A stretch of 64,000 nt of DNA, taken from NCBI GenBank assembly GCA_963721435.1, contig CAVRJC010000006.1, positions 1 through 64,000 of the forward strand. Reading direction: 5' to 3'. Positions 34,431 to 43,397 of this stretch are shown piece after piece. Each line of letters begins with the position of its first letter. Position 1 is the stretch's first letter. The position numbers and the translations under genes are program-made. The notes under the pieces were generated by a model. It had not been told where the DNA came from and searched no databases. It saw only the letters and a list, made by a program, of their open reading frames with translations. The stretch is from CAVRJC01 sp963721435 (GTDB taxonomy: Bacteria; Actinomycetota; Acidimicrobiia; IMCC26256; DASPTH01).

Positions 34431-36995
34431 TCATGCGACCGAGACCGGTCTCTCGGGCGCGAATTCCGGGAGCGGATCCCCGATCGCGCTTCGGTCCCGC
34501 CGCGGTGTCCGACCTCGCAGCACCCGGGTGGAGGTCGACTGCCACGGGATCGTCAGACCGCCCGACGGCGTCGCCAACGCGGGCTCCGCAGAATGCAACA
34601 CCGCAAGGACGAGGTCGATCTTCGACTCGTCGCCCTCGGCGACGTGTTCGTTCGTGCAGAAGGCTTCAAGGAGCGAACCGACGTTGCACGGCACGACCAG
34701 TTCGGTGCTCGACTGTCCCAGCATCACGCTGGGCGCGGGGCCGCTCGCGCCACCTGACGAAGAAACTGCGGCGCTCATTCCGAGGCGTTCGTCGAGCGCG
34801 AGCGGCGACAGGGGAGGGCAAAACAGGTGACCCTGCATCTCATCGCACCCGTGCGCGAAGAGAAACCGCTTCTGCCCGTCGGTCTCGACGCCTTCGGCGA
34901 TCACTCGCATACCGAGGCTGCGCGCGAGGGTGATGACGGCGTCGACGATGCGGTCTCCGCCGAACGATGAGCCGATCTTCTTGATGAACGATTGGTCGAT
35001 CTTCAGGCTGTAGATCGGCAGCCGAGTGAGGTACGTCAATCCGCTGTACCCCGTACCGAAGTCGTCGATCGAGCACCGGACGCCCATGTTCCGGAGGTTG
35101 AACAGTGCGTCGCTCGCGGTGGCGAGGTCGTGCATGAAGATGCTCTCCGTGATCTCGAGCTCGAGCAAGTCGGGGGAGAGGTCGTGTCGATCCAGCGCGT
35201 CAGCGATGCGGTTGTCGATGCGCCGGTGCGTGAATTCTCGAGCCGAGATGTTGATCGCGACCGGAATCTGGAGCCCTGTCGTATCCGACCACTGGCGAAT
35301 TTGGGCGCAGGCCTTCTCCAGGACCCACTCTCCAAGAGGGACGATCAGCCCTGTCTCCTCGGCGAGCGGGATGAACGCGGCAGGCGGAATGAAACCAAAT
35401 TGTTCGTGCGGCCAACGGGCGAGGGCTTCGAGGCCGACGATCTCGTCCGTCGTCGTTTCGATCTTCGGCTGGTAATGGAGCTCCAACTCGTCATTCTCGA
35501 GCGCGGCACGCAGACGGCTCTCGAGGGAGTGCTTCACCTTTGCGCGTGCACTCAGATCGGGCGTACAGATCTGGAACGCGTTCCTTCCGTTGGCCTTTGC
35601 GCGGTACATGGCGATGTCCGCGTTTCTCGTCAACGTGTCTGCGTCCTGCCCGTTGTCCGGAAACATGGCAATTCCGATGCTGGTGCTTGTGACCAGCTCG
35701 CGTGAGTTCACGAGGAACGGTTCTGCAACTGCGCGGAGCAGCTTCTCGGCCACGGCCACGCAGTCCGGGCTGCTCTCCACGCTCGGCAGCAGCACCATGA
35801 ACTCGTCGCCGCCCATGCGCGCGACGGTGTCCTCAGCACGGACACACAGCTTGAGTCGGTTGGCAACCCGCTGCAGCAGCTGGTTGCCAACCGCATGGCC
35901 GAGGCTGTCGTTGATGCTCTTGAAGCGATCGAGGTCGAGGAACATGATGCCGACCCTCGTGCCCGCTCGTCGGGCGTGGGCCAGCGCCACCTCGAGCCGG
36001 TCGTGGAACATCGCCCGGTTCGGCAAGCCGGTGAGGGGATCGTGGTTCGCCCGCAGTTCGGCGCGCGCGCCTTCTTGGACCTGTCGAACGAGGTAGACGG
36101 CAACGAGGAACGCAAGCAGGCTCGATCCTCCGAGGACCACAGGGAGGGGAGGAGGGTTTCCCCCGACTGCTTGCAGCGCGAACAGCGCGGGGGCGACCAG
36201 GGTGAGTCCGAGCGGTGCGGCCACCCTCCCGGCGCCGAGGCGGCGTGGGAATGTCTGCATCGAGTCGACGGGCTGCCAGATCGCGGGAAGGAGGGCCACA
36301 GCGCCCAGGACACAGCATGCCCAGATCCGCGCCGCTTCGAGCTGGTCCTGCGCGGGCCGACTGACTCCGAGGACGTGCACCGCGAGCGCGATGTCGATCG
36401 CGAGCAGCCAGAAGAGCGCGCTGAGCGCGCACGCGGCCGTCGGCCAGGGAACCGCTCGCCTCTGCAACAAGCGGACGCAGACCCAGAGGACGACGGCGTC
36501 GACCATCGGCGGAACGCATCGCAATGCGACGTCGAGGGGTGCCGCATGGCTTGCCGCGAGTGCCCAAGGTATGAAGCTGAGAGCCACGACGCAGAGAACG
36601 GCTTCGAGCAGCACTCCGAGAGAACGCTCCCGCATCTCCACGCGCAGCAGGAGGAAGAAACCCAGCCCGACGAGGCCGACGCCGGCGACGGCGACCGAGG
36701 CGAGGGGCGAGGGGAACGGTCCGGTGGCAATGGGGCCGGATCCGCCCACGACGGCGGTCTCCGCCAGCACGAGCACACCGAGCCACACGAGAATGGGAGC
36801 TTGCCGTTGCGCCACCGCGAGGTCGCGTCGACGGAGGAGCAGCGAGAAGCCGACCCCGCCGAGAGCCAGGAGAGCGAGGACGAGCACCGCCAGCACGGCG
36901 CGAAGACCGAGGACGATGCTCAGGCCCCAGATGACCGGCAGCGCGGCCCACGCGATGAACGCGGCCGACGCGATGAAGGGGCGCGACTTCGTCAC
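34431..36995 (-). CDS. Membrane-bound GGDEF-EAL protein (c-di-GMP synthase/phosphodiesterase)
   Basis: The 854-residue protein has about nine N-terminal TM segments (residues 1-310), a GGDEF domain with intact GGDEF at 395-399, an RxxD inhibitory site five residues before it (RAED), and an EAL domain with intact EAL at 523-525 and DDFGTGYS. Both synthesis and hydrolysis of c-di-GMP are possible. A tail of about 110 residues after the EAL domain is not recognised. Its ATG overlaps the stop of the WhiG/FliA-type sigma factor gene, so sigma and c-di-GMP enzyme are co-expressed. In Streptomyces c-di-GMP controls WhiG via the anti-sigma factor RsiG. Confidence 0.93.
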   Translation of the reverse strand: MTKSRPFIASAAFIAWAALPVIWGLSIVLGLRAVLAVLVLALLALGGVGFSLLLRRRDLAVAQRQAPILVWLGVLVLAETAVVGGSGPIATGPFPSPLASVAVAGVGLVGLGFFLLLRVEMRERSLGVLLEAVLCVVALSFIPWALAASHAAPLDVALRCVPPMVDAVVLWVCVRLLQRRAVPWPTAACALSALFWLLAIDIALAVHVLGVSRPAQDQLEAARIWACCVLGAVALLPAIWQPVDSMQTFPRRLGAGRVAAPLGLTLVAPALFALQAVGGNPPPLPVVLGGSSLLAFLVAVYLVRQVQEGARAELRANHDPLTGLPNRAMFHDRLEVALAHARRAGTRVGIMFLDLDRFKSINDSLGHAVGNQLLQRVANRLKLCVRAEDTVARMGGDEFMVLLPSVESSPDCVAVAEKLLRAVAEPFLVNSRELVTSTSIGIAMFPDNGQDADTLTRNADIAMYRAKANGRNAFQICTPDLSARAKVKHSLESRLRAALENDELELHYQPKIETTTDEIVGLEALARWPHEQFGFIPPAAFIPLAEETGLIVPLGEWVLEKACAQIRQWSDTTGLQIPVAINISAREFTHRRIDNRIADALDRHDLSPDLLELEITESIFMHDLATASDALFNLRNMGVRCSIDDFGTGYSGLTYLTRLPIYSLKIDQSFIKKIGSSFGGDRIVDAVITLARSLGMRVIAEGVETDGQKRFLFAHGCDEMQGHLFCPPLSPLALDERLGMSAAVSSSGGASGPAPSVMLGQSSTELVVPCNVGSLLEAFCTNEHVAEGDESKIDLVLAVLHSAEPALATPSGGLTIPWQSTSTRVLRGRTPRRDRSAIGDPLPEFAPERPVSVA

Positions 36996-37984
36996 GAGGC
37001 ACCTTGTGCGGAGCAGCTGAGAGTGTCGAGGAGCGTCGAGTCATCGACGAGCCCGAGCCTGCGGATCCCGTCCCGAAGCTGACGGAGCGCCTTCGAAAGG
37101 ACCTGGCAGATACGGCTTTCGGTCACGCCGAGTGCGGCGCCAATCTCCGCCTGGGTCAGACCTTCGTAGAAGTAGAGCGTCAGCACGAGTCGCTCGCGAT
37201 TGGGAAGGCGGTTGACTGCCCCGGCGAGGAGCCGCTTCGTCTCGTCGACTTGGTAGAGATCGACCGGCCCCAGTGAACGGTCGGCGATGCGGTCGGCGAC
37301 GACCGCCGGCCCGTCACGGTCAAAATCGGTTTCCGGCTGATCGAGTGCGACGAGCCGGGTGTGGGAGACCTGCACGCGTGTCCGATTCAGGGCGTCTTCC
37401 GACACGCCGAGCTCGCGTGACAGCTCTGCGTCGCTCGGGCGTCGGTTCAGCTCGCCTTGGAGCTTCGCGCCGGCGCGCTCGAGTGCGGTGGCCTTTCTGC
37501 GTACTGATCGCGGGACCCAGTCAACGGCACGGAGTTCGTCCCGAATCGCACCCGCGATGCGCCGTGGGGCATACGTCTCGAACTTGACGCCGCGCGAAGG
37601 GTCGAACCTCTCGATCGCATCGATCAAACCGAAGACGCCCCAGCTCATGAGTTCGGCATCCTCGACGGAGTCCGGCATGCGCCCCCGAGCTCTGCTGGCA
37701 ACGAACTTCACGACGGGCGAGTAGTGCAAGATCAGGCAATCGCGCGCCGATCGACTCCGGGTCTGTTCGTACTCGCGCCACATGTCGTCGACCGTGCCGT
37801 TCCCTGGTCGGCGTGTCGCGCCCGAGCAGCACGTCCGGGAGTCCCCTGCGAGCGACGCCAGTGGACCTGCTCGGTCGTTTGCGGTGGAATCCCTGCTCAT
37901 GTCACGGATCCCGGCAGGTGGCTCGACAAGACCTGCGATGCCGCGAGCCGTCCCGCCCGATCGGTAGAGCACCGTGCTCGCCAC
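36992..37984 (-). CDS. FliA/WhiG-type RNA polymerase sigma factor
   Basis: Region 2 (LILHYSPVVKFVASRARGRMP, GLIDAIERFDPSRGVKFETYA), region 3 (WVPRSVRRKATALERAGAKL) and region 4 (GLTQAEIGAALGVTESRICQVL) are all present and match the sigma-28/WhiG class. The conserved part begins near MWREYEQTRS (residue 68 of the longest frame), so ATG 37900 or even 37783 could be the true start instead of 37984. No flagellar genes are nearby, which favours a WhiG-like developmental role. The gene is translationally coupled to the GGDEF-EAL gene. Confidence 0.9.
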   Translation of the reverse strand: MASTVLYRSGGTARGIAGLVEPPAGIRDMSRDSTANDRAGPLASLAGDSRTCCSGATRRPGNGTVDDMWREYEQTRSRSARDCLILHYSPVVKFVASRARGRMPDSVEDAELMSWGVFGLIDAIERFDPSRGVKFETYAPRRIAGAIRDELRAVDWVPRSVRRKATALERAGAKLQGELNRRPSDAELSRELGVSEDALNRTRVQVSHTRLVALDQPETDFDRDGPAVVADRIADRSLGPVDLYQVDETKRLLAGAVNRLPNRERLVLTLYFYEGLTQAEIGAALGVTESRICQVLSKALRQLRDGIRRLGLVDDSTLLDTLSCSAQGAS

Positions 37985-38219
37985 ATCAACGCCCCTCTGG
38001 GGGCGGCCGAGCGCCCCGCAAACACTCTTCGTGGTGATTGAACCACTTAACGTGAGATCGCGCTACCCGCAGCGCATCGGATGTGACGTCGGCCACGTTG
38101 CGGTGAGATGGCATCAGGCAGCAAGGATGCGCAACCGACGGCAACGGCGCCGTCGACAGCTCATTGCCGCGTGTCCGGTTCTGGCAGGATGGGAGCGTCG
38201 CCGGCGAGGGGGGAACGTG
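37985..38219. promoter_or_regulatory. Divergent region between sigma factor and amidohydrolase genes
   Basis: The 235-bp gap holds a short hairpin (CGCCCC-TCTG-GGGGCG type, about 37987-38004) and an inverted repeat GTGGT-N6-ACCAC (about 38030-38045). No promoter box is clear. The last bases give a ribosome site GAGGGGGGAA for the amidohydrolase. Confidence 0.35.
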
Positions 38220-39396
38220 ATGGGTCGCAAGTACCAGGTCATCTCGGGGGACGGTCACCTGGAGACGCCGCCCGACTTCGTCAAGTTCGTGCCGGAGAAG
38301 TGGAAGGACCGGGCGCCGCGCCTGATCCGCCTGCCGGACGACGGCGGCGACGCCTGGATGATGGAGGGCATGCCCCTCACGTACGCGAGCCAGAACCTCA
38401 AGGGCCGCGGCACCGTGAAGTTCGCGGGCCAGAGCTACTTCCACGCCGACGGCTCCCGCGCCGAGGGCACCGGCGACGGTGTGCAGCGGCTCCAGGAGCA
38501 GGACGAAGACGGCATCGACGCCGAGCTGCTCTTCGTGCCGGTGTTCGCGAGCCGGTTCATCGAGCGCATCCCCGAGCGCGACGTCTACATGTCGATGGTC
38601 GAGGCCTACAACACGTGGCTCGCCGAGGACTACTGCGTCCCCGCGCCCGACCGGCTGATCGGCAACGCGCTGATGCCGATCAGCGGCATCGACGACGCGA
38701 TCCGCGAGCTCGAGCGCGTGCACCGCATGGGCTTCAGGACCGTGCAGCTCATCAACTACCCGAACGGCGGCAGCGCGCCCAAGCCCGAAGACGACCAGTT
38801 CTGGGAGAAGTCACTCGAGCTCGGGATGGCGCTCTCGCCGCACTTCGGGTTCGGTGGCCCGATCAACGTGGGTGGCCCGCGTCACGACACGTCGCAGTGG
38901 CCGGCCGAAGCGGGCATGACCCAGCACGCGCAGGGGCGTCCGTGCGACACGATGGCCCAGATGATCGTGCACGGCGTGTTCGATCGCATCCCCGAGTTGC
39001 GCTTCTACTTCGCGGAGATCAACGCCGCGATCTTCCCCGCGTCGCTGTACTACATGGACCGCGACTACCTGGAGTACAACGACTGGTTCCAGCTCGAGCT
39101 GCCGATGATGCCGTCGGAGTACATGCGCAAGCACGCGCGCTACGGCATGGTGCGGGAGCCGCTCGCGATCAAGATGGGCGAGGAGCTGCCCGACGGAGAT
39201 GCCGCTCGACCTCTTCATGTGGGGGAGCGACTTCCCGCACTCGGTGGGCACCTTCCCGCACTCGAAGGAGTACATCGAGGAGGCGTTCGCCGGCCTCGAC
39301 GACGAGCTCCGTCGTCTGCTCCTCGTCGGCAACGCCGCCGACCACCTCGGGCTCGACCTCGACGCCGACATCACCGAAACGCCCGTCGCCGCGTGA
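38220..39396 (+). CDS. Amidohydrolase-2 family protein, apparent frameshift
   Basis: The protein starts at ATG 38220 (MGRKYQVISGDGHLETPPDF) with the DGH-type metal motif. ALSPHFGFGG and LRFYFAEINA are barrel strands. The frame breaks near the end; removing one G at 39195-39196 joins GEELPDE to MPLDLFMWGSDFPHSVG, the C-terminal Asp motif, giving about 391 residues. It precedes the thiolase and DUF35 genes at 39422 and 40588, the same trio that recurs at 50588-53220. Confidence 0.85.
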
Positions 39397-39421
39397 GCGC
39401 GAGCTCCCGCGAGCGCCCATA

Positions 39422-40591
39422 GTGGCGGCTCACGCGTTCCACGACGTCGCGATCGCGGCGGGCTACAACACCGAGCAGGCGAGAGCACTCGTTGGGCACG
39501 ACTCCGACTCCATCGCAGTCGACGCCGCGCGCGGCGCGCTCGCGCTCGCCGGGCTCGACCCGTCAGATGTCGACGGCGTCGCCGGGCGGCACTCGGAGGC
39601 GGTGAGCAAGGCGCTCGGCGTGTCGCCGCGCTGGACCACACCGGGCTTCACCGCGGTCACCACCTTGCTCGACGCGTGCAACGCGATCGCGGCGGGGGAG
39701 TGCGAGGCGGCGGTGCTCGCGTGGGGCGGCGCAGGGCTCTACACCGAGCGCGCCGCGACTGCGCCGTGGACGCGCCCGAACAACCAGTTCACCGCGCCGT
39801 TCGGGATGTTCACCGCGGTCGAGTTCGCGCTCATGGCGCGCCGCCACATGATCATGTATGGCACGAAGCCCGAGCAGCTGGCGACGGTTGCGGCCACGAT
39901 CCGCAACAACGGGCACGTGAACCCGGGCGCGGTCTACTACGGGCGCGGGCCGTACACCGTCGACGACATCCTCACGTCGCGCATGATCGCCGACCCGTTC
40001 CATCTCCTCGACTGCGCGATGACGGCCGAAGGCGGCGCGGCCGTCGTGCTCACCACTGCCGATCGCGCCCGCGACCTGCAGCAGAAGCCGGTGTACGTGC
40101 TCGGCGGCTCGCGTGACTACCTCGGGCAGACCTACGACCAGGTGCCCGCGTGGGACTACACGGTGCCCGAGCTGGAGGGCGAGCCCGCGGGCTACGTCGG
40201 CCGGCTCGCGGCGCGGCGGTCGTTCGCGATGGCAGGCGTGACACGCGACGACGTGAGCGTGTGCGAGTTCTACGACCCGTTCTCGTTCGAGATCATCCGG
40301 CAGTTCGAGGCGTTCGAGTTCTGCGGCCCCGGTGAGGGTGGCGACTTCGTCATGGGCGGCACCATCGAGCCCGGTGGGCGGTTCCCGGTCACCACCGACG
40401 GCGGCACGATGTCGTTCGGCCACGGCGGCGGGATCGTGCAGCTGCTCCAGCGCGTGATCCGCGGCGTCGAGCAGCTGCAGGGCGTGTGCGCCACGAACCA
40501 GGTGCCCGACGCATCGGTCGCGCTGTGCACGTGCGGCGGCGCGGGCGCGCTGTTCACCGACGTGATGATCCTCGGAGTGGAGCGACCATGA
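39422..40591 (+). CDS. Thiolase-fold (lipid-transfer/Ltp2-like) protein
   Basis: The 389-residue protein has the thiolase fold but at the nucleophile site the sequence reads GFTAVTTLLDACNAIAAG, without the Cys-Ser-Gly motif of thiolases. TMSFGHGGGIVQ is the C-terminal conserved His/Gly loop. Such proteins pair with DUF35 partners; the Ltp2-type members act as retro-aldolases on CoA thioesters with side-chain hydroxyls. I chose GTG 39422, 25 bases after the amidohydrolase. The stop overlaps the ATG of the DUF35 gene. Confidence 0.87.
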   Translation: MAAHAFHDVAIAAGYNTEQARALVGHDSDSIAVDAARGALALAGLDPSDVDGVAGRHSEAVSKALGVSPRWTTPGFTAVTTLLDACNAIAAGECEAAVLAWGGAGLYTERAATAPWTRPNNQFTAPFGMFTAVEFALMARRHMIMYGTKPEQLATVAATIRNNGHVNPGAVYYGRGPYTVDDILTSRMIADPFHLLDCAMTAEGGAAVVLTTADRARDLQQKPVYVLGGSRDYLGQTYDQVPAWDYTVPELEGEPAGYVGRLAARRSFAMAGVTRDDVSVCEFYDPFSFEIIRQFEAFEFCGPGEGGDFVMGGTIEPGGRFPVTTDGGTMSFGHGGGIVQLLQRVIRGVEQLQGVCATNQVPDASVALCTCGGAGALFTDVMILGVERP

Positions 40592-41010
40592 GCCTCCTGC
40601 AACCCCAGGCCGACGGCATCCCACTCCCGACGGTCACCGAGGTGTCGAAGCCGTTCTGGGAGGGCTGCGCGCGCGGCGAGCTGCTGTTCCAGCGCTGCTC
40701 GTGCGGTCGCATCATCTGGATCCCCGAGGCGACCTGCCGGTGGTGCGGATCCGACGAGTACACGTGGGAGCGGGGCGAGGGCAAGGGCGAGATCTACAGC
40801 TGGTCGAGCGCGTGGCGGCCGGTGTCGCCTGCGTTCTCGGTGCCGTACGTCGCGGTGATCGTGAGCCTCGACGAGGGCTACCGGATCCTCAGCAACCTCG
40901 TGGGGTGCGAGGTCGACGACGCGCGTGAGGGCATGCCGGTCGAGGTGATGTTCCGACCGTACGAGGGTGGCATCACGCTGCCGTTGTTCCGGCCGTCAGC
41001 GAACCAGTAA
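40588..41010 (+). CDS. DUF35 OB-fold / zinc-ribbon acyl-CoA-associated protein
   Basis: The 140-residue protein has an N-terminal rubredoxin-like zinc ribbon (FQRCSCGRIIW...TCRWCGS) and a C-terminal OB-fold (EIYSWSSAW, ILSNLVGCEV). The first half-site is CxC where relatives, including the copy at 51746, have CxxC. DUF35 proteins bind acyl-CoA and are obligate partners of thiolase-like aldolases. Translation is coupled to the thiolase (ATGA). Its last 15 bases overlap the convergent GMC oxidoreductase gene. Confidence 0.9.
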   Translation: MSLLQPQADGIPLPTVTEVSKPFWEGCARGELLFQRCSCGRIIWIPEATCRWCGSDEYTWERGEGKGEIYSWSSAWRPVSPAFSVPYVAVIVSLDEGYRILSNLVGCEVDDAREGMPVEVMFRPYEGGITLPLFRPSANQ

Positions 41011-42468
41011 CTCGACGGCGCGCTCGGCGAGGGCGGTGACGACCAGGTTCGTGTTCGAGCGCGGGACGGCCGGGATCACCGACGCGTCGACGATGCGAAG
41101 CGCTTCGATCCCGCGCACGCGGAGCTCGGGGTCGACGACCGAATCGTCGTCGTCCCAGTCGCCCATCGCGCAGGTGCCGACACCGTGGTAGAACGCGGTG
41201 TGCTCGTCCGCGATCAGCGTGTCGAGCGCTTCGTCGGATGCGGACAGCGCCGCGCGGACCGGCGAGTCGTCGATGACGAGACCCGTCGCCGCGCAGATGC
41301 GCGCCGCGAGCCGCCATCCTTCGCGTAAGCGCGCGACGTTCGTCGGCAGCTGTGTGAACGGCCACGCGATGCGCGCCGGCGTGTGAGGATCGGCGCTCGT
41401 CGGCGTGGCACTGCCCTCGCCGTCGGGAAGCTGGCACGACACGCTCATCCCGAGCGCGCGCCCGCCGTCGGGATGACGGCGAACCCACGGTGTGAGCTGC
41501 AGATCGTGCACGCGGTCGCTCCCATCGGTGGTCGCGCGCAGGATGTTCTGCAGGGTGGGCGCGTCGTCGGGCGCGAGCTCGGGCGGCACGTCGGCGGCGA
41601 AGCTCATCACGAAGTGGTCGGTCATGTGTGCGCCGACCGCAGGACGGTCGAGCACCGGCTCGATGCCGAGCGCGCGCACGCGGTCGGCGGGCCCGACGCC
41701 GGAGCGCCACAGCAACAGCGGGTCCTGGATCACTCCGGCGGCGAGGATCACCTGCCCGGCGTCGATGCACTCACCGTCGTCGAGCTCGACTCCCGTGGCG
41801 CGGGCGCCCGCGACGACGATGCGGCGCACGTGCGTGTCGCCGCGCACCGTGAGGGTGGCGCGCTCGCGAGCCGGCTCGAGGTACGCGAGCGCGTTGGAGA
41901 TCCGCATGCGCTCGACCCGGTTCATCGGGATCGGGCCGACGCCGGTCGTCCCGGGCGCGTTGTGGTCGTCGCACTCGGCGAACCCGAGGCTCCTGCACGC
42001 GTCGTGGAACGCGACCTGCAACGGCACCCACTCGGCGCGCGGCCAGCGGACCACAGGGATCGGGCCGGCGTCGCCGTGGTAGTCGAGGGTGCCGAAGTCG
42101 AGGTCGTGCTCGGACCGGCAGTAGGAGGGGAGCAGCGCGGGCCACTGCCACTCCGCGGGCCAGGTGGCGAAGTCCTCGGGCTCGGCGCGCAGCGCGACGC
42201 CGCCGTTGGTCGCCGACGATCCGCCGACCCCGCGGCCGCGGCCGTAGAAGAGGCGACGGTCGTCGACCGACACCACGGCGTCGCCCCAGTCGTAGGGCCA
42301 CTTCACGGGGCGCGACAGGTAGCGCAGCTCCTCGGGGAGGTCGGCATCACGGTGATCGGGGCCGGCTTCGAGCAACAGCACGCGGTGATCGGTCTGCTCG
42401 GTGAGCCGCGCCGCGAGCACGCAGCCCGCGGATCCTGCGCCCACGATGATCGTGTCGAAGGCGGTCAC
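40996..42468 (-). CDS. GMC-family FAD-dependent oxidoreductase
   Basis: The 490-residue flavoenzyme has the Rossmann motif VGAGSAGCVLAARL at the N-terminus, GVGGSSATNGG (GMC signature 1 region), GVIQDPLLLWRSGVGP (signature 2) and a catalytic-His segment YHGVGTCAMG near the C-terminus. Family members oxidise alcohols such as choline or long-chain and cyclic alcohols. GTG 42468 overlaps the upstream hydrolase stop (GTGA). It ends a tightly overlapping three-gene operon SDR-hydrolase-GMC. Confidence 0.9.
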   Translation of the reverse strand: MTAFDTIIVGAGSAGCVLAARLTEQTDHRVLLLEAGPDHRDADLPEELRYLSRPVKWPYDWGDAVVSVDDRRLFYGRGRGVGGSSATNGGVALRAEPEDFATWPAEWQWPALLPSYCRSEHDLDFGTLDYHGDAGPIPVVRWPRAEWVPLQVAFHDACRSLGFAECDDHNAPGTTGVGPIPMNRVERMRISNALAYLEPARERATLTVRGDTHVRRIVVAGARATGVELDDGECIDAGQVILAAGVIQDPLLLWRSGVGPADRVRALGIEPVLDRPAVGAHMTDHFVMSFAADVPPELAPDDAPTLQNILRATTDGSDRVHDLQLTPWVRRHPDGGRALGMSVSCQLPDGEGSATPTSADPHTPARIAWPFTQLPTNVARLREGWRLAARICAATGLVIDDSPVRAALSASDEALDTLIADEHTAFYHGVGTCAMGDWDDDDSVVDPELRVRGIEALRIVDASVIPAVPRSNTNLVVTALAERAVELLVR

Positions 42469-43397
42469 GCGTCGAGGCCGTCGACCCACGCGGCGATGCG
42501 GTCCCAGAGCCGCTCGCGGTTCGGTGCGACGTTCTGGTTGTGCCCGGCATCGCGCAACACGAAGAGGGTGATGTCGTCGCACGACGGCAGCGCGTTCGGG
42601 ATCTCGCGCGGGTCGTCCTGCATGATGTCGCGGTCACCGACACCGATGAACACCGGTACGTCGACGGCCGCGAGGATGTCGGAGCCGCGCGCCAGACGCT
42701 CCATGCCGTCGAGGGGGACGAAGTCGGTGCCGCACGTCTCGAGCACCGGGTAGAGCCCGATCGGGATGGGCATGCCCGCGAGCAGCAGGTCGGACGTCGC
42801 GGTGCCGCCGGGCGCGGCGTCGTCGGTGCTCCACGCGGCGCGGTTGCGCTTCGACTGCGCGGTGAACTCCGCGAGCTCCTCGATGCGCAGCCCGCTCGCA
42901 CCCCACCCGAGCAACGCGAGCGCGTCGAACGGTCGGTGGCGCGCCTGCTGCCAGATCGAGAAGATCGCACCCATCGAGTGGCCGACCGCGATGCGGTGCG
43001 CGTGCGGGATCGGCGCGAGACCCGGGAGCGCGGCGCCGTCACGGAGGCGGGCGGTGACGTGATCGACGACGAAGGCGTCGACGTCGGCGACGACTTCCGA
43101 CGTGTACTCGGCAGGGTCGTCGACCCGGCTGCTCGCGCCGATACCCAGGTGATCGACGGCGACGACGACGAACCCGCGGGCGGTCATGTGCTCGGCGAAG
43201 CTGTAGTTGCCGGCCGTCGGCGCCTCGATGTGCCAGTAGCCCCGCGTGATCCCGCCGCCGGGGAAGCAGAAGAGCACGACCGGCGATTCGCCGACCGAAT
43301 TCGCGCGGGCGAACACGTCGCACACCACCGTGTCGGCACCGGCCGGTGCGCTGTCCGACACGTCGACCGCGAGCGTCGCCCGCAGCATCCCGGTCAC
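42465..43397 (-). CDS. Alpha/beta-hydrolase
   Basis: The 310-residue protein has the oxyanion strand FCFPGGGITRGYWH, the nucleophile elbow VGHSMGAIFS (catalytic Ser near residue 139), GVGDRDIM (acid) and DAGHNQN (His), so the triad is complete, unlike the hydrolase-cyclases at the left end. It probably hydrolyses an ester or lactone. GTG 43397 overlaps the SDR stop and its own stop overlaps the GMC start, so the three are co-translated. Confidence 0.88.
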   Translation of the reverse strand: MTGMLRATLAVDVSDSAPAGADTVVCDVFARANSVGESPVVLFCFPGGGITRGYWHIEAPTAGNYSFAEHMTARGFVVVAVDHLGIGASSRVDDPAEYTSEVVADVDAFVVDHVTARLRDGAALPGLAPIPHAHRIAVGHSMGAIFSIWQQARHRPFDALALLGWGASGLRIEELAEFTAQSKRNRAAWSTDDAAPGGTATSDLLLAGMPIPIGLYPVLETCGTDFVPLDGMERLARGSDILAAVDVPVFIGVGDRDIMQDDPREIPNALPSCDDITLFVLRDAGHNQNVAPNRERLWDRIAAWVDGLDA

